The notes: a model not told the origin generated them from the letters alone. Positions 33,255-45,250 are shown, numbered from the stretch's first letter. The stretch is DNA of 64,000 nucleotides from Eleusine coracana subsp. coracana (GCA_032690845.1 CM064417.1:28706536-28770535); one strand, 5' to 3'. Translations and numbers: made by a program.

Positions 33255-35183
33255 TATTGGCATTTGCTATGCTCTAAAGATAAAATGAATTAATTCCGCA
33301 AGCGCACGGAACACCATTGTAGCATTTCACCCGGAGTATTCCAAGGTATCGTATTTATTTTCACTGGGAGGCTAGGCGTAAGATTATCTCGGCTTAACAA
33401 AGATATGACTCAAGAATAATTCCAACTATCCAAAGACGGGAGTAAGGATAATCAATGATAGAGTGGGGTAGTAACACAGGAGAAAGCCACACTAAGATAA
33501 ATAAAGAGATCGGCTAAGCTAGCCGAGAGGACAACAAATCTAAGTCTAAGATTCCTAAAATATATCTTCCTAATATATCAAAGTCAAGCGTCAAATCCTA
33601 GTTACTCGGGGATAGCGCTTACACCAATTTCTTGGTACAGCCTCAAGTCTTTCACCTGTTAGCTCACTTCGGGGCACAAAAACGATCCACTAATATGGGT
33701 CAGTAACTAACCTCTGTACTAGTGGGTACACTATCGCTAGACAACCCTGCTTGAGACTTCTAGAATGTGGTGGATTACTAAAGGAACGAACACGGCTGTC
33801 ACCACCTGCCGCCTACCACACAACCCATGGGGACGAATGCAAATCCAGCTAGCGTTGAATTAGGCACCGCGCCTACGCCTTCACTAGATATTCTTCCGTT
33901 GATCGAGCGGAAGAATAGCCGGGAAATAACCAAGTCTAAGTCCCAGAAAGAACTAAACTTAATTAAATCCTAGCCGAGAAACCCGTGAACTATGCAACAA
34001 TGTTTCATAACGATAATTGTAACTTGAGGAAATGACTAAATTAAAATAAATACTTGACAACATATAAAAGGAAAGATATTTTATATTGATAAGGGATAAA
34101 TCTTACATAAAGAGAAAAGATAAAAGAGAGCTCATACAAAGACTCCGTGCCGATTCCGGAATCTCGAGCGATGCTCTTGACTAGACTCTAACTCCTAACA
34201 AACTAACCTATTCTAGATTGTGGCACAAGTAGTGGTAAATGGACTACTTGATATGTTGGTTATTGATTTCCTCCCAAATTCTCCACTATTTATAGGTGGC
34301 AATGGGCAGGGAGGTATTTGTAGGTCAAGTGGAGTTGGTGGGCCGAAGTCGGTCCGCTAGGCGATGATACCCGTCGGGTGGCCACATGATTTTTTCAGTT
34401 CGGCACCAACTTGTCTTGGACGCTTCAGATCATCTTGTGGACTTAGTGCCTTGGTCGATTTGTGCCGTTTTCCGCGGATTTGGGCCGGTCGGCCTAGTGC
34501 GCCAGGCAGCCTTTGGTTAAGTCTGTTTTCAATCGACCGTGCATTGGACCTCATGGATTGCCCCATGGAGTCGGTTGGTGGATTGGTTCTCACCGAGGCT
34601 TCATATTGGAATCAGGAGGCCTCATGGGCCTTATAGGCTAGCAACCCCGTGTGGCAAACTAGGCCGGGCGGCAGCCCAGGCTGGCCTGCAAGCCAAGCCG
34701 GGCGATGGCCTTGGCCGGGTGCCGACCCCCTCCAGGTCGCCCCTTGATTTCTCCCGATTAGGCCACTTGTTGGCCTTTTTTCCTTAGCCATATTTCATCA
34801 CTTTTGGTCCGGAAGGAGAAAACGACATCACGGTGAAGTGTTTTGCAAAATCGGTCGGGTCGGATGATCAGCTGAAAAATCGATTCCGGTTGATCAGCCC
34901 GATGGCTGATTTCAGCCGTAAATGACCCTGTCGGCTGGCTCCTGATTTCAGCCTGAAAATGACCCAGTCGGCTGGTGAAAACGGCTGTTTCACAGTCCTG
35001 ATCGGCCGACGTGGTCTTTCTTCATATTTTTGCATATTTTGGCTCTTTTACACCTGCAAACACATATTTCACCAAAACTCGTGGAATCTTATTAGTTTAA
35101 GTAAATATTTATTTATCTTAGGTCTTTACCTTGCATTTCCCGACTGATTGTTGGCCTATATTGGGCTTTATTGGCCGCCAACA
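33255..35183 (-). repeat. Solo LTR K (element D family)
   Basis: Full-length relative of the D LTRs (TATTGGCATTTGC at the left, GGCCGCCAACA at the right, 1.93 kb) inside the LTR of J, flanked by a perfect GTAAC duplication. No internal region is present, so it is a solo LTR left by LTR-LTR recombination. Confidence 0.92.
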
Positions 35184-35188
35184 GTAAC
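35184..35188. other. Target-site duplication of solo LTR K, right copy
   Basis: GTAAC, identical to 33250-33254. Confidence 0.9.
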
Positions 35189-35404
35189 TAGGTTGAATTG
35201 TGGCTTGCATAGGCTAGTGTGTTTGGCTTTCGCGCTTGCTATCATCATAAACACTAGCTTATGTAGGGTCTTGGCCTACTAGAATTGTTAAGTTGCAATG
35301 ATTGCTAGGTTCTAGTAGTGTGAATTGAAGTATTCGGATTCGTGGTTGGCTTATCGATTCACCCCCCCCCTCCACCCTCTCGGTACGCCTTTGGTCCTTA
35401 CAAG

Positions 35405-35417
35405 TGGTATTAGAGCC
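35405..35417 (+). other. Primer binding site of element J
   Basis: TGGTATTAGAGCC, one transition away from the initiator tRNA-Met site TGGTATCAGAGCC. Confidence 0.9.
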
Positions 35418-35456
35418 AAGTGCTCATCTTTGAGGCTTCACCGCCTTGAGTAAGGA

Positions 35457-37424
35457 TGTCGGGATAGGTGGGGAGTGTTCCCATATTCGATGTGGAGGAC
35501 TACGAGTATTGGAAGGCTCGTATGCAAGCCTACTTGGAGTCCATTGATCCAGAGATATGGATGATGACCCAAGAGTCTGCTGCGGATGTGAACCTACTTG
35601 AACCTGATTTCATTAAGAACAACGCTAAGGCCAAGAATGCTTTGTTTGCATGCATATCTAAGGATGTCTTTGCTAGGTTGGATGCAAGTTCCACAGCACA
35701 TGGTATCTAGACTGAGATTCAGGGTCTCCATGAGGGTACCAGTGATATCAAAGAGGAAAATACTATGTGCTAAAGAACAAGTATGATAACTTCCCTAGAG
35801 AGCTAGCACTATTTATTCTCATTTTCATGTAGTAGTGGAGGAGATCAATGCTCTTGGAGACGACTTCAAGCTAAAGCCTGTCGAGGTGGTAAGAAGATTC
35901 TTGAGGCTATTCAAAGACCCCAAGTATGAGTCCATCATCACCTTCTCCTTGCAAGGTGACCTCAAGACCAATACCATGAAGGATGTACTTGGCAAGATCA
36001 CCGCCTTTGAGAGCTACCAGTTGGGTTTGGATGATCCTCAACCATCCAACCTTGCTCTTCAAGCCGAGAAGCAAGAGCCTATCAACAGCAAGAAGAGCAA
36101 GAAGAAGGCAGAGATTGAAGATGACGATGATGATGAAGATGACTTGAGTGATGACTTGGCTCTTCTCATGAGGAAGCTGAGGACCTTCAAGAACAAGTTT
36201 GCCTCCAAGTCTAGGGGCAAGTGCTTTAACTATGGCTCAAAGAATCACTTTGTACGAGAGTGCCAGAAGCCCAAGAAAGAAGGTCTCAAGTCCTAAGAGT
36301 CTAGTGGTGAAGAATAAGAAGATGAAGACCCCAAAGCCAAGCAAAAGAAGAAGAGCTATTTCAACAAGGACAAGAGCAAAGGCAAAGGCAAAACTCAAGA
36401 CCACAAGAAGAAGTACTCACACAAGGCACTTGTTGGGGAATCGACAAGTGACAACTCAAGTGATGAGCCCTCTTCCTCAAGTGATGAAGAAGTGGCCAGC
36501 CTAGCCATGATCAAGACCACATCACCCCGAGCTCTTCCTCCACCTCCCATGTGCCTCATGGCTGTGAGCCAACTTGCAGAGAGTGAGGATAAGAGCAGTG
36601 ACGACAGTGATGATGAGGTGCTCTCCCGCGCCGAGCTTTGGAGCATGCTTGAGCAAGCCCACGACATCGCCGTCAAGAAATCCAAAATGCTGGATGTGGT
36701 AAGAAAAGAAAGTAAGTTGGCTAAGGACCATGTTGGTGAGCTTGATAGTGAGCTCAAGGACCTTGTCACATCTCATGAGGCCCTAAGCAAGAGTTATGAC
36801 AAACTCAAGGGTGATCATGTAGAGCTACATGAGAAGTACGAGGCCCTTGAACTTACTTTTGAGGTCATCAATGTTGATAACCTTGCCTCTCCCTCCTCTA
36901 GTTCATCCAATAGTGATGCTTCAACTATGTGTGATGAACTAACCACCTCGGTCGAGGTTTCTTCTCTTGAGCCATTTGTTTTTGAGGAATATCACAAGCT
37001 CAAGGAACAGAGGAAGATGGTGATGAACGGCTTCGAGAGGCTCACACGTGGTAGAGCCATCCACAAGGAGATTCTTGGGAGAAACCTTATGAACAATGTC
37101 TCTCACTAGGGACTTGGCTCATATCCTGCCGCCATCGACATCATCGGGACGAGTGACTCCATCGCCGCATGGATCAAGCCCCTACTCACCGACGACTATT
37201 ATTGCGAGAGGTGTTGCAAGGATGGTCACACCATCAAGGATTGTCCTATGGTGAGAAGTTCCATTGTTTTGCCTAACGCTAACTTGTTCCATGAGAACAC
37301 ACATTTCAAGCTTTTTTGGAACAAGGATGGCAAGGTGAATGCGAAGACTTTGGGATCACCAAACAAGAAGAGAAAGACCAAGACCATATGGGTGCCTAAG
37401 TGCATTGTTGATCTTGAGAGGTGA
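35457..37424 (+). pseudogene. gag of copia element J
   Basis: The ATG at 35457 is followed by a stop after three codons and then the gag N-terminus VPIFDVEDYEYWKARMQAYL. After frame breaks near 35710-35830 comes the UBN2-type gag body (VEVVRRFLRLFKDPKYESII), an Asp/Glu-rich stretch and a knuckle CFNYGSKNHFVREC whose second Cys is now Tyr. From 36492 a long coiled-coil region follows (VRKESKLAKDHVGELDSELKD). Then a second knuckle CERCCKDGHTIKDC near 37200 and TIWVPKCIVDLER end the gag, as usual just before protease in SIRE-type elements. Protease, integrase and RT are absent. Confidence 0.85.
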
Positions 37425-37715
37425 ATAAAGTACAAGTGGTTGCCCAAGAACAAGACCTAGAAGATGGTGGTGGTGGTGGACCGGGAGCTTCATGAAGATC
37501 ATGTGAAGTCCACCACAAATGACTTGGACCTCAACAACCTATCTACTCATGAGGGAGGTAACCGTGTTAATTCTTGGTAGTTGTTGTGTGTTTTTCCTTC
37601 TCTTGTATTGCATGGTAATTAGGACTCCTTTGTGACTAGTATGCTTTGCATCCATGGATGTGTGAATAACGAAAAGAAAAACACATAAAAGATTAGTCAA
37701 TGTCTAACCCATCTG
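37425..37715 (+). other. Remnant downstream of J gag
   Basis: About 290 bases without a convincing frame (a GGTGGTGGTGGTGG stretch near 37465, then AT-rich sequence). Pol should start here but does not. The boundary with the following LTR is uncertain. Confidence 0.4.
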
Positions 37716-38087
37716 TCTAGAGATAACCTCAATAGTGATTCTAGGTATGCGTATGAGTATAAAAGCCGATGGACACAGGACACAGGGTTTATACAGGTTC
37801 GGGCCTCCCAAAGGATAACAACCCTACGTCCTGTTTGGTGTTCTTGTATTTCTAGGGTTCACACTGGGTTTTGATTCCTAATATGAGTTCTGATGATCTT
37901 TAAGGACCCCCTGCCCTCCTTATATAATCGACGGGTAGTGTTTAGATGGTAATCTATCATTCGGTTACATTTGATTCTATCTATACATCATATCTCTTGA
38001 CCTAACTTGTAGCCTATTCTAAACAAATATTCGAGTAGTTATCCTTTGGGTCTTGATCTCCAATGCTTCATAACCGAGCCTCTGGCC
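37716..38087 (-). repeat. LTR part of Tat-type element P, left of solo LTR L1
   Basis: The minus strand contains a TATA box (GATTATATAAGGAGG near 37918-37932) followed by CAAGAACACCAAACAGGACGTAGGG and GCCCGAACCTGTATAAACCCTGT, a downstream text characteristic of grass Tat-lineage LTRs. The left edge is placed at TGTCTAGAG (37716) by inference. It is interrupted at 38088 by L1. Confidence 0.6.
38083..38087. other. Target-site duplication of solo LTR L1, left copy
   Basis: TGGCC, repeated exactly at 39746-39750. Confidence 0.9.
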
Positions 38088-39745
38088 TGTTGGCACTTCC
38101 CAAGTGCCCCTTTTATATGTGAATATTACTCCAATTAGAGCATAATTGATACTAATTTAGGCCATTTACCTGTGATATTATCTATATATTTGTAGATGCG
38201 TTGTTTTGGAGCTTTATTGCAGAAACAGATAAAATTGGTGATTAATGTGATGATGGAGAGGACAGGAGTCTAGAACCGATGAAAAGCACTAAAGAAGCCC
38301 AGTGCGCCGATCGACACAGCCTATGAGCTGATCGGCACAAGGGTGTTTTGGCGCACAGAAGTGACCGAGGACCATTCCACATGTTTATGGAAGTTTATCT
38401 GCGCAAGACACTTGAAGATATTTATCTAGAAGATTTATGGAACTTCAAGCAGATTTATGGAACTTCAAGATCTCAACGTGTAGTACAAGACTTTATCTTG
38501 AAGGAAAAGGCCCACATGGCAGCTGTGGAAGACAGAGGAACCGACTCAAGGAAGAAATCAGAGAAGACACGGCTTGCACCGATCGGCGCAATCCTGCGCC
38601 GATCGGTGCAGCCGCCTTATTTGCTAGAAACTGAGTCCTTTACGAGTAGAACCCCTATAAATACTTGTAAACCCTCGCCGTAGAGAGAGGGAGGCGACAA
38701 AGGGACACCAGATCCGTGAGTTAGAGCCACCGAGGCTTGTCCCGTTAGAATAGATCTTTAGTTGAGTTTCAAGAACCATTGGAGTTAAGAGTTGATCCGT
38801 CAAGGTAGGCCATCTCAACGGGAATGAATCTTACTCTATGTATCTCAAGGATGATTGAATATGTTGATGACGGTTTTAGTGATTTGTCTATCTTGATTCT
38901 ATAATCATGCATGTGCTTATTCCAATTGCTTAGTTCTAGGCTAAGTAAGCAGATATTATCTTAATCGTGGTGATTAGGATAGTATTCGGACATTGTATTG
39001 ATTATGGTTACTTGATGATGCTAGTAGTGTGGTTTAGCGGTGATAGCACTAAGCCTGCGCAACACTATTGGATAGTTGAGTAGGGTAAGATACTCGCACC
39101 ATTAAGGGTTTCCTCTCGGTGGCGATAAATCGGGAGCCGCTCGAAAAGCAGGGTGGTCTTACTCATTATAGGTTTTTATTGATGTATGTAATTACCCATT
39201 ATGATGCTATTCAATTAGACTTTCTGGTTACGATCTCACTAGTAGATATCTGGCTACTCACTTAACAGTTTAGGTTTACAAGATCTAGCGCACTTTGGCT
39301 TAGATTTACTAGTGTGCCGATCGGCTCAACAACTCCGCCGATCGGCGCAACAACTTTGGCTTAGATTCACTAGTGTGCCGATGGACTCAATTCCTACGCC
39401 GATCGGCGCAACCACAGATTTACTAGATCTTGCGCACTTTGACTTAGTTTCACCTGTGTGCCGATCGGCTTGACACCCGGCACCGATCGGCTTGACACCC
39501 GACACCGATCGGCGCAACGACAGATTTACTGTCTGGCGCACCTTTGCGCTGGCCAGTCTCCCCCTGATACAATCTGACTTTGACAGTAGCCTCTACTAGA
39601 TCTTTTACTGTTATCTTTGTTTAATAAATCCCTAAGGTCCCAGTGGATTCGATAAAGCTTGGAATACTCAATTCAAAGGAAAAAGTGCTACAATCATACA
39701 CCGTCCTCTTGCAGTATATAAGATGGTGCGTAGATACGACCAACA
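38088..39745 (+). repeat. Solo LTR L1 (element M family)
   Basis: Starts TGTTGGCACTTCCCAAGTGCC and ends TACGACCAACA, 1.66 kb, flanked by TGGCC duplications. It matches both LTRs of element M. A TATA box (CCCCTATAAATACTTG) lies near 38653. Paired CCGATCGG words occur at 38308-38345, 38577-38620 and 39316-39530. No internal region. Confidence 0.93.
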
Positions 39746-39804
39746 TGGCCCACTCGGCCATATTACCGAGTGGTTAGGTATTCCGTATATATATGTACCA
39801 CAGC
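39746..39804 (-). repeat. LTR part of element P, right of L1
   Basis: Starts with the duplication TGGCC and continues the interrupted P sequence. I could not fix the exact LTR edge; somewhere near here the P LTR passes into the internal region. Confidence 0.4.
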
Positions 39805-40140
39805 CCCCAGGGTTGAAAATTATCATTTCCTCTGTGATGTAGTTATTTAAAGAAAATAGCTTCTGAAGTAACACTAAGAAGAAACCACAGCCCCCAGGGT
39901 TGAAATTATCATTTCCTCCAAATGATATGTCAAAAATTAAGAACCGTAGCCCCCAAGATTGGTGCTACCACTCCCTCTGAGTGATTAGTAGAGCTTAATG
40001 CTAAGCAAGTGTACTATAACCCCGAAGCTTAGAATCATTAGTTGTCCGAGTGATTTTAATGATAAATCACAAAACAAAGGCATTATAGCCCCTAGTTTGG
40101 GACTTATCTGTTGTCCGAGTGATTTCAAGATTAAATCACC
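39805..40140. repeat. Diverged tandem repeat upstream of the antisense gene of P
   Basis: About five loosely conserved units of 60-90 bp. Two read CCACAGCCCCCAGGGTTGAAA with TTATCATTTCCTC (39810, 39885). Later ones read GTAGCCCCCAAGATTGG, ATAACCCCGAAGCTTAG and ATAGCCCCTAGTTTGGG, each followed by (T)GTCCGAGTGATTT or a variant. The array lies between the LTR and the promoter-like region of the plus-strand gene. Confidence 0.65.
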
Positions 40141-40235
40141 AAGAATCCAAATTTTGGTACACAATAAATGTTATGAATAGTATCATCATATCAGGGCGAC
40201 AACCTATGAACCATGCCTGCCCGCTAGGTCAACTT

Positions 40236-40389
40236 ATTAGTATATACATATATATACATGTGCACCCCTTCACCTTCTTCAATCAGCATTCCAGCCACCA
40301 CCATCGCACCCGCACAAACCCTAGATCTTGGATCCCCATTTCCTCTCGGAGATTTCTGCTCATCTCCATTTCTCTAGACATTGATTTCA
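40236..40389 (+). promoter_or_regulatory. Putative promoter and 5' leader of the antisense gene of P
   Basis: TATATACATATATATACATG at 40239-40260 could serve as a TATA element. It is followed by a C-rich leader with ACCCTAGATCT, resembling a plant 5' UTR, and the ATG at 40390. Inferred from composition and position only. Confidence 0.4.
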
Positions 40390-43300
40390 ATGTCACCCAA
40401 GCGCACTCGCCAAAGCACCAAATCCCAGTCAAAGAAGCAAGCTTCCCCTAGTAAAACCAACGATGAGGCAGTCTTTGACATCCCCGTGGAGATTAAGGAG
40501 TTTCCGATTTTCACCATGGATGTGGAAAACATCAACGAGCTCGTGATCGATGGAGTGCTCCAAGATTAGCAAACCGGGGACTAGATTGAAGCAATAGGTC
40601 AGAAGTTCTTCTAAGGGCTGTTGTTCTTCTATGGAATCAACCTTGTGAATCTAAACCCAAACTCGATTCTCCATATCTCTATCTTTATTCATCTATGCGA
40701 GGTATTCCTTGGGATCACCCCCCATTTCGATACTTTTAAAGAACTATTTGTTCTGAAATCAAACAACAGCAATGTGATTGGAGGCACAGGATTTTAATTG
40801 AGGAATAAGTCAAAATATATCGAAGTTCCTCTTCCTTCGACGAACAAAGGGTGGCACGCAAATTGGTTTTACCATGGAAACCATGCACCTCCTTTGTCAG
40901 AGTTCACTGCTGAAGCTCCTGTGCCCCGGTCTGAATGGTCCGCAAAGAAAAAGGCTCAGGTAAATGCAATCTTAGAGCAAATTGTTCTGCTAAAATCAAA
41001 GGGATATAGTGGAGTGGACGTTGCCTCGAGCTTCATATATCGCCAGTCCAACCCATCAAGAAATGCCATGTCCCTGGTTGGAAGTTCAATCTCAATAGAG
41101 ATCCTACCATGGAAGTGCCTGAAGAGTTGTCAGAACGGGAACTAACACTCCGACTTGAGAATATTTTTTCCTCCTTGCTTGATTGAACCCCGGGGTCTGC
41201 GAAAGCCGGACATCATTTCAAGATCACCAGGAATGAAGCAAGTAACCACTGCCAAATCTGTTATTCCCAATATTTTGGTGAACATAAAAAATGAATAACA
41301 TGTCATATGAATTGCAAAAACTCGACATATATTCCTCAAGACCCCCACTGCCTCCTGTGACGTGAGAAAAATCACCAAGTCGACAGCCAGCTCACAAGTG
41401 TCGTAAAGCCCAAATTGAAGAATGTAACAAAGACGAGTATTTGGCGAAAAGATCTGCTAGACTCCAAGAAGAGGTAAAGAAAAAAGCTGCAGCCAAGTCA
41501 TCAACCACTCGGGAAGGATCTGGAGGAGATGCAGAAGCCAAGTCTTCAAAAGAGCAAATGCACTCGAGTGACAAGAATATGAAGCATGCCTCAACTGAAG
41601 ACACCCTTGATGCTGCGAAGGATGCTAGGCCAAGGTAAGCGTGTTTAATGGCCATGATTCTAATTTGTTATAAAACGACTCTGCTAATGGTTATATGTCA
41701 TGTCGATCATTTGACACCGCTTCTTCGGGCAGCGCGACGCCTCAAAACACTATTCCCAATGAAGATCAAGCGAAGATAAAGACAGGGACATCCAAGGATG
41801 ATGCCTCTGATCACTTGGCTAAGAGGCCGAGTGATGTTAGTGCTGCTCCAACATCCCCCCGGACAAGAAAAGAAACCAACATGTCAGAGACCCCTTCTGT
41901 GCTGGATCTAAATGTTCCGGGGACAACCACAACCCCTGCTACCTCTTCACTAGTCGACACAGAAGAGCCTACCTTGGTTTTTGAAAAGATGCCGGACTAG
42001 CATATGATTATCCCATCAGCCCTAATGAAGATGCCACGCCAACTCCAATTCACCGAGTGGTTAAAGAAGGAATCTCGGAAGAAACTATCCCCGCCAGGAA
42101 GTTGTACCACACTGGTAAATTTGCCATTGCGGGCTTTGATGAATCTGATGAATAAGAAGAACTGAAGACATTCAAGGGCTTCACCAAAAAAGCTTACTAC
42201 TCGTTCCAGGTAAAAAGTTGGATGTATGCTTATTTTCGATTATCACTCAAGGAAATGATACACCTCTTTCTCCTACACTTTTATTGCAGCGCTTGAAGTC
42301 ACACATGGCTAATAAGAGCAAACTTCTGCAACTTGTGGAGAGGACTTGTGCAAAAGCAATGGAGATCGAAGATCAGCTTGCTAAAGAGAGGGTTGAAGTC
42401 GGACGTCTATCTGTCGAGCTGAAGACACATTCGTCCCAGATGGACGAACTTCAATTTAAATTGTCAGGTACATTGTCAATAATTCACATGACCTAAATGG
42501 AGTGACTTGTTATTGCACCACATTTTTTAGATTTCCTTGTTGCAGAGTTATCTCGAGAGCTTGCTTCTAAATGCAAGAATGAGGCTGACTCGGCAATAAT
42601 GATTGCTGAGTTGAAAGACTATGTGAAAGCTTTGGAATCGTCCCCTAGTGTTATCGACGATTTGAAGAGTCAAAATCAAGAGCTGAAAAAACAACTTCAA
42701 ACGTCGAGTGAAATCAAAAACAATTTTGAAAAACTAAAGGACGGCTTCAAAACCATGGAAGAATCCTGGGCCCATTGCAAAAAGAAGGTTGAAGGTATAA
42801 TTTTACATGCCCTTATAGCTTAAACTCCAGCTACCGACCCACTCTGCTTGTGTAACAGATGGTGAAGAAAAAAATCAAGATTCAAAACCAAAGAAACACT
42901 CAGCTAGAAACCGAACTGGCCGAAGTTGAAACAATATTCAAGAAGGCCGTAGTTGAATTAAATAAATTCAAAAGAACCTTCAAAGAGGTGGAAAAGCTCA
43001 AAGAAGAGTACAGGGCAAGCAGCCACTCTTGAAGCGGAAAAGGCCGACACCAAAAAATGTCGGAGAGGTAAGTTTTTGTGCCTATATTACCTGCACCGCC
43101 GAGTCCATACTTGCAGGGGAAATGTGTAATAATTGTGTTCCTGTAGGGTCAGAAAGGGCTTATGAGCTTTTACAAAAGAAATTTATTAAAGGTGATGAAA
43201 ATCTTCGCTGGTCTCTTGCAGCCATGCAAAAAGATGTGGAGGTGGTTGCCCAATACATCATGGCAGAAGAAAAACCACCCGGGTGTCAAGATCTTCTCAC

Positions 43301-43484
43301 TCAGCTACAAGAAGCCCCAAGCCAAGTGAAAGAGCATGCTCAGCGTATTACCGAACTGGCAGGCACTCAAGTATTGGCAATCGCCAAATCCCATATTCCA
43401 GAGATTAAACTGGATGTGGTTGCTGAAGGTTTCCATGAAGACCTTTCTGACGAACAATGCGAAGCTCTGTTAATAGAGACGTAG
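40390..43484 (+). pseudogene. Spliced antisense gene of Tat element P (Transposase_28-like domain plus coiled coils)
   Basis: The first exon from the ATG at 40390 has a basic start (MSPKRTRQSTK). It then shows, through stops near 40567, 40582, 40612 and 40795, LLFFYGINLVNLNPNSILHISIF with GGTGF and YIEVPLPSTNKGWHANWFY. These are hallmarks of the plant 'putative gypsy type transposon' (Transposase_28) family. Downstream exons are joined by short GT-AG introns that I place at 41635-41732, 42210-42289, 42468-42545, 42795-42858 and 43068-43146. They encode long heptad-rich helices (AKERVEVGRLSVELKTHSSQMDEL, KSQNQELKKQL). The last exon ends with a TAG at 43482-43484. It faces pol tail to tail. Opposite-strand ORFs in this slot are known for Tat elements such as Grande and RIRE2. 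The gene is decayed at its 5' end. Confidence 0.75.
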
Positions 43485-44071
43485 AAAACTACGAACATTT
43501 TATTTGACCAGATAGAAATAGATCCATTACAAAAGTGTAATGGTTTGTATTATTGTTGTCAGACGATATTTCACAACCAATGATGTAATGAAATATAATT
43601 CAGTAGACCCTTAGGATCTAGATCCATCACCAGTATTGTGATGAATTCTTGGGCCATGCTGCTTTGTTTATGTATTGTATGAACTTGCGTTAAACACTCA
43701 CAACCAATACACAACGCATGTCAGCATTATAAACAACGTTCCCAATAACCGATATGAACCATGGAGACTAAGAACCCACTCGGTCAAGCATATGCTAATT
43801 AGGAAAATTGCCTCGGTCCACAACAGATGACATGAACCCTAGGGACTAAGAACCCACTTGGTCAACATGTCCAAGTTGTGGTAATACCAAGAATCAAAAT
43901 TTGAGTCATGACTATATTTAACAAGGTAAGAGATAATTTCACAGAAATCGTAAATTGTATGACAAATTATCATGACCGCAAGTTATATGTATTTATTTAA
44001 AAATACAGATATGTACAAATATAAACAAACTGCTGAAGCTAAGCATAGAAACAAAATAGCTGAGATATATT
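43485..44071. other. Convergent intergenic region between antisense gene and pol of P
   Basis: AT-rich, with no frame. It holds a direct repeat of about 35 bp, 77 bases apart (GGAGACTAAGAACCCACTCGGTCAA at 43760 and a variant at 43837). Both transcription units would end here. Confidence 0.5.
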
Positions 44072-45250
44072 CTAAGAATTAGGAAGGTCTGACCCATCCT
44101 TGCGCATCAACCAATATGCACCTGGTCGAGTGACCTCCTTTATGATAAAAGGTCCTTCCCATGGAGCCGACAACTTGTGCTTGCCAACCATAGACTGAAC
44201 TTGCTTTAAAACTAGATCACCTACTGCAAAATCCTATGACCTGACGTTTTTATCATGATATTGCCGCAGGCTTTGCTGATATTTGGCCGATTGAACCAGT
44301 GTGGCATCATGTTTTTCTTCCAACAATAGGAAGTCATCACACCGATGTTCATTGGAAATCTTTTCTTCATATGCTACCAAGCGCAGCGAGATAAACAATA
44401 CTTCGGTCAGCAATATAGCTTCGGATCCGTAAACCAACGAAAATGGTGAGTGCCCCGTGGCTCGACTGATATTGGTTCGAAGCCCCCACATACTGACGGT
44501 AACTCTCAAACCCAACGTCGAGCGTACTTCTCTAATCTGTCAAATATGTGAGGCTTAATTCCGGACAATAGGAGGCCATTCGCCCGCTTGACCTGGTCGT
44601 TACTTTGTGGATGGGTGGCAGAAGCATAGCCAATCTTGAACCCCACCTAACTTCGAAGTCCTTATACTGTTGTGCCGTGAAACGACTATCGTTGTCAGCG
44701 ATGATCTTGTGCGGAGCACCAAACCGAGTTACTATTTCAGTCATGAACTCGAGGGCCTTTTTTGCGGAAATTTTTCTGACTGGTTTCGCCTCAATCCATT
44801 TAGAGAATTTGTCCACTACCACAAACAAATGAGTGAAACCTCCTTGAGCCTTCTGAAAAGGGCCCACGATATCTAAACCCCAGACTAAGAACGGCCATGT
44901 TATTGGGATATTTTGAAGTGGTGGGTACGTGCATCTGGAGGGCGAAAAATTGGCAACCTTCACATTTTTGGACGATATCTTTTGCGTCGGCAATTGCTGT
45001 GGGCCAATAAAACCTTTGTCTCATTGCTTTGGTTGCTATAGTTGAGGGATCCACGTGGTTACCACATATGCCGGCATGGATTTCCGTTAATACGATGATG
45101 CCCTCCTCCCATGATAAGCACTTCAACAGTACCCCGTATGGGCTTTGTTTATATAAGAGATTGTCAATGGTGCAGTATAGCCTTGACTTGCGGATGATAC
45201 GAAGGGCTTCTTCTTTGTTGGCAGGCAGTGTCACCGTTTAAATACTCAAT
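44072..45250 (-). pseudogene. Integrase of Tat element P
   Basis: Minus strand. The H2C2 finger lies at 45234-44910 (EIHAGICGNHVDPSTIATKAMRQRFYWP, then CEGCQFFA). The core follows at 44915-44560 with WGLDIVGPFQKAQGGFTHLFVVVDKFSKWIEAKPV and a catalytic IIADNDSRF (Asp kept). After a frame change comes the C-terminal part with HSPFSLVYGSEAILLTEV and, past a stop near 44230, KHKLSAPWEGPFIIKEVTRPGAYWL. A TAG at 44072 ends it. GLDIVGPF and KWIEAKPV are Tat-lineage signatures. Two frameshifts and several stops. Confidence 0.9.

Larger units (their letters stand above)
31803..35402 (+). repeat. 5' LTR of SIRE/Maximus-type copia element J, split by solo LTR K
   Basis: Starts near TGATGATTGGATCCCCAAGG (31803, or the TG at 31806) and ends TTTGGTCCTTACA next to the PBS, after the CACCCCCCCCC run typical of this lineage. 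Excluding K it is about 1.65 kb. Paired words built on GACCGGACGGTCCGG lie at 32265-32610. The ORFs at 32576-33263 overlap each other on both strands and I do not credit them. Confidence 0.8.

Noticed and set aside
32937..33263. Overlapping ORFs on both strands near the J/K junction
   Set aside because: They straddle the insertion point of solo LTR K, so they cannot be an ancestral gene.
38348..38683. Small ORF present in all three M-family LTRs (also 47047-47349 and 56150-56525)
   Set aside because: It recurs only because the LTRs are copies. Frames differ between copies, and the palindromic words explain its Arg-rich end. No sign of a protein.
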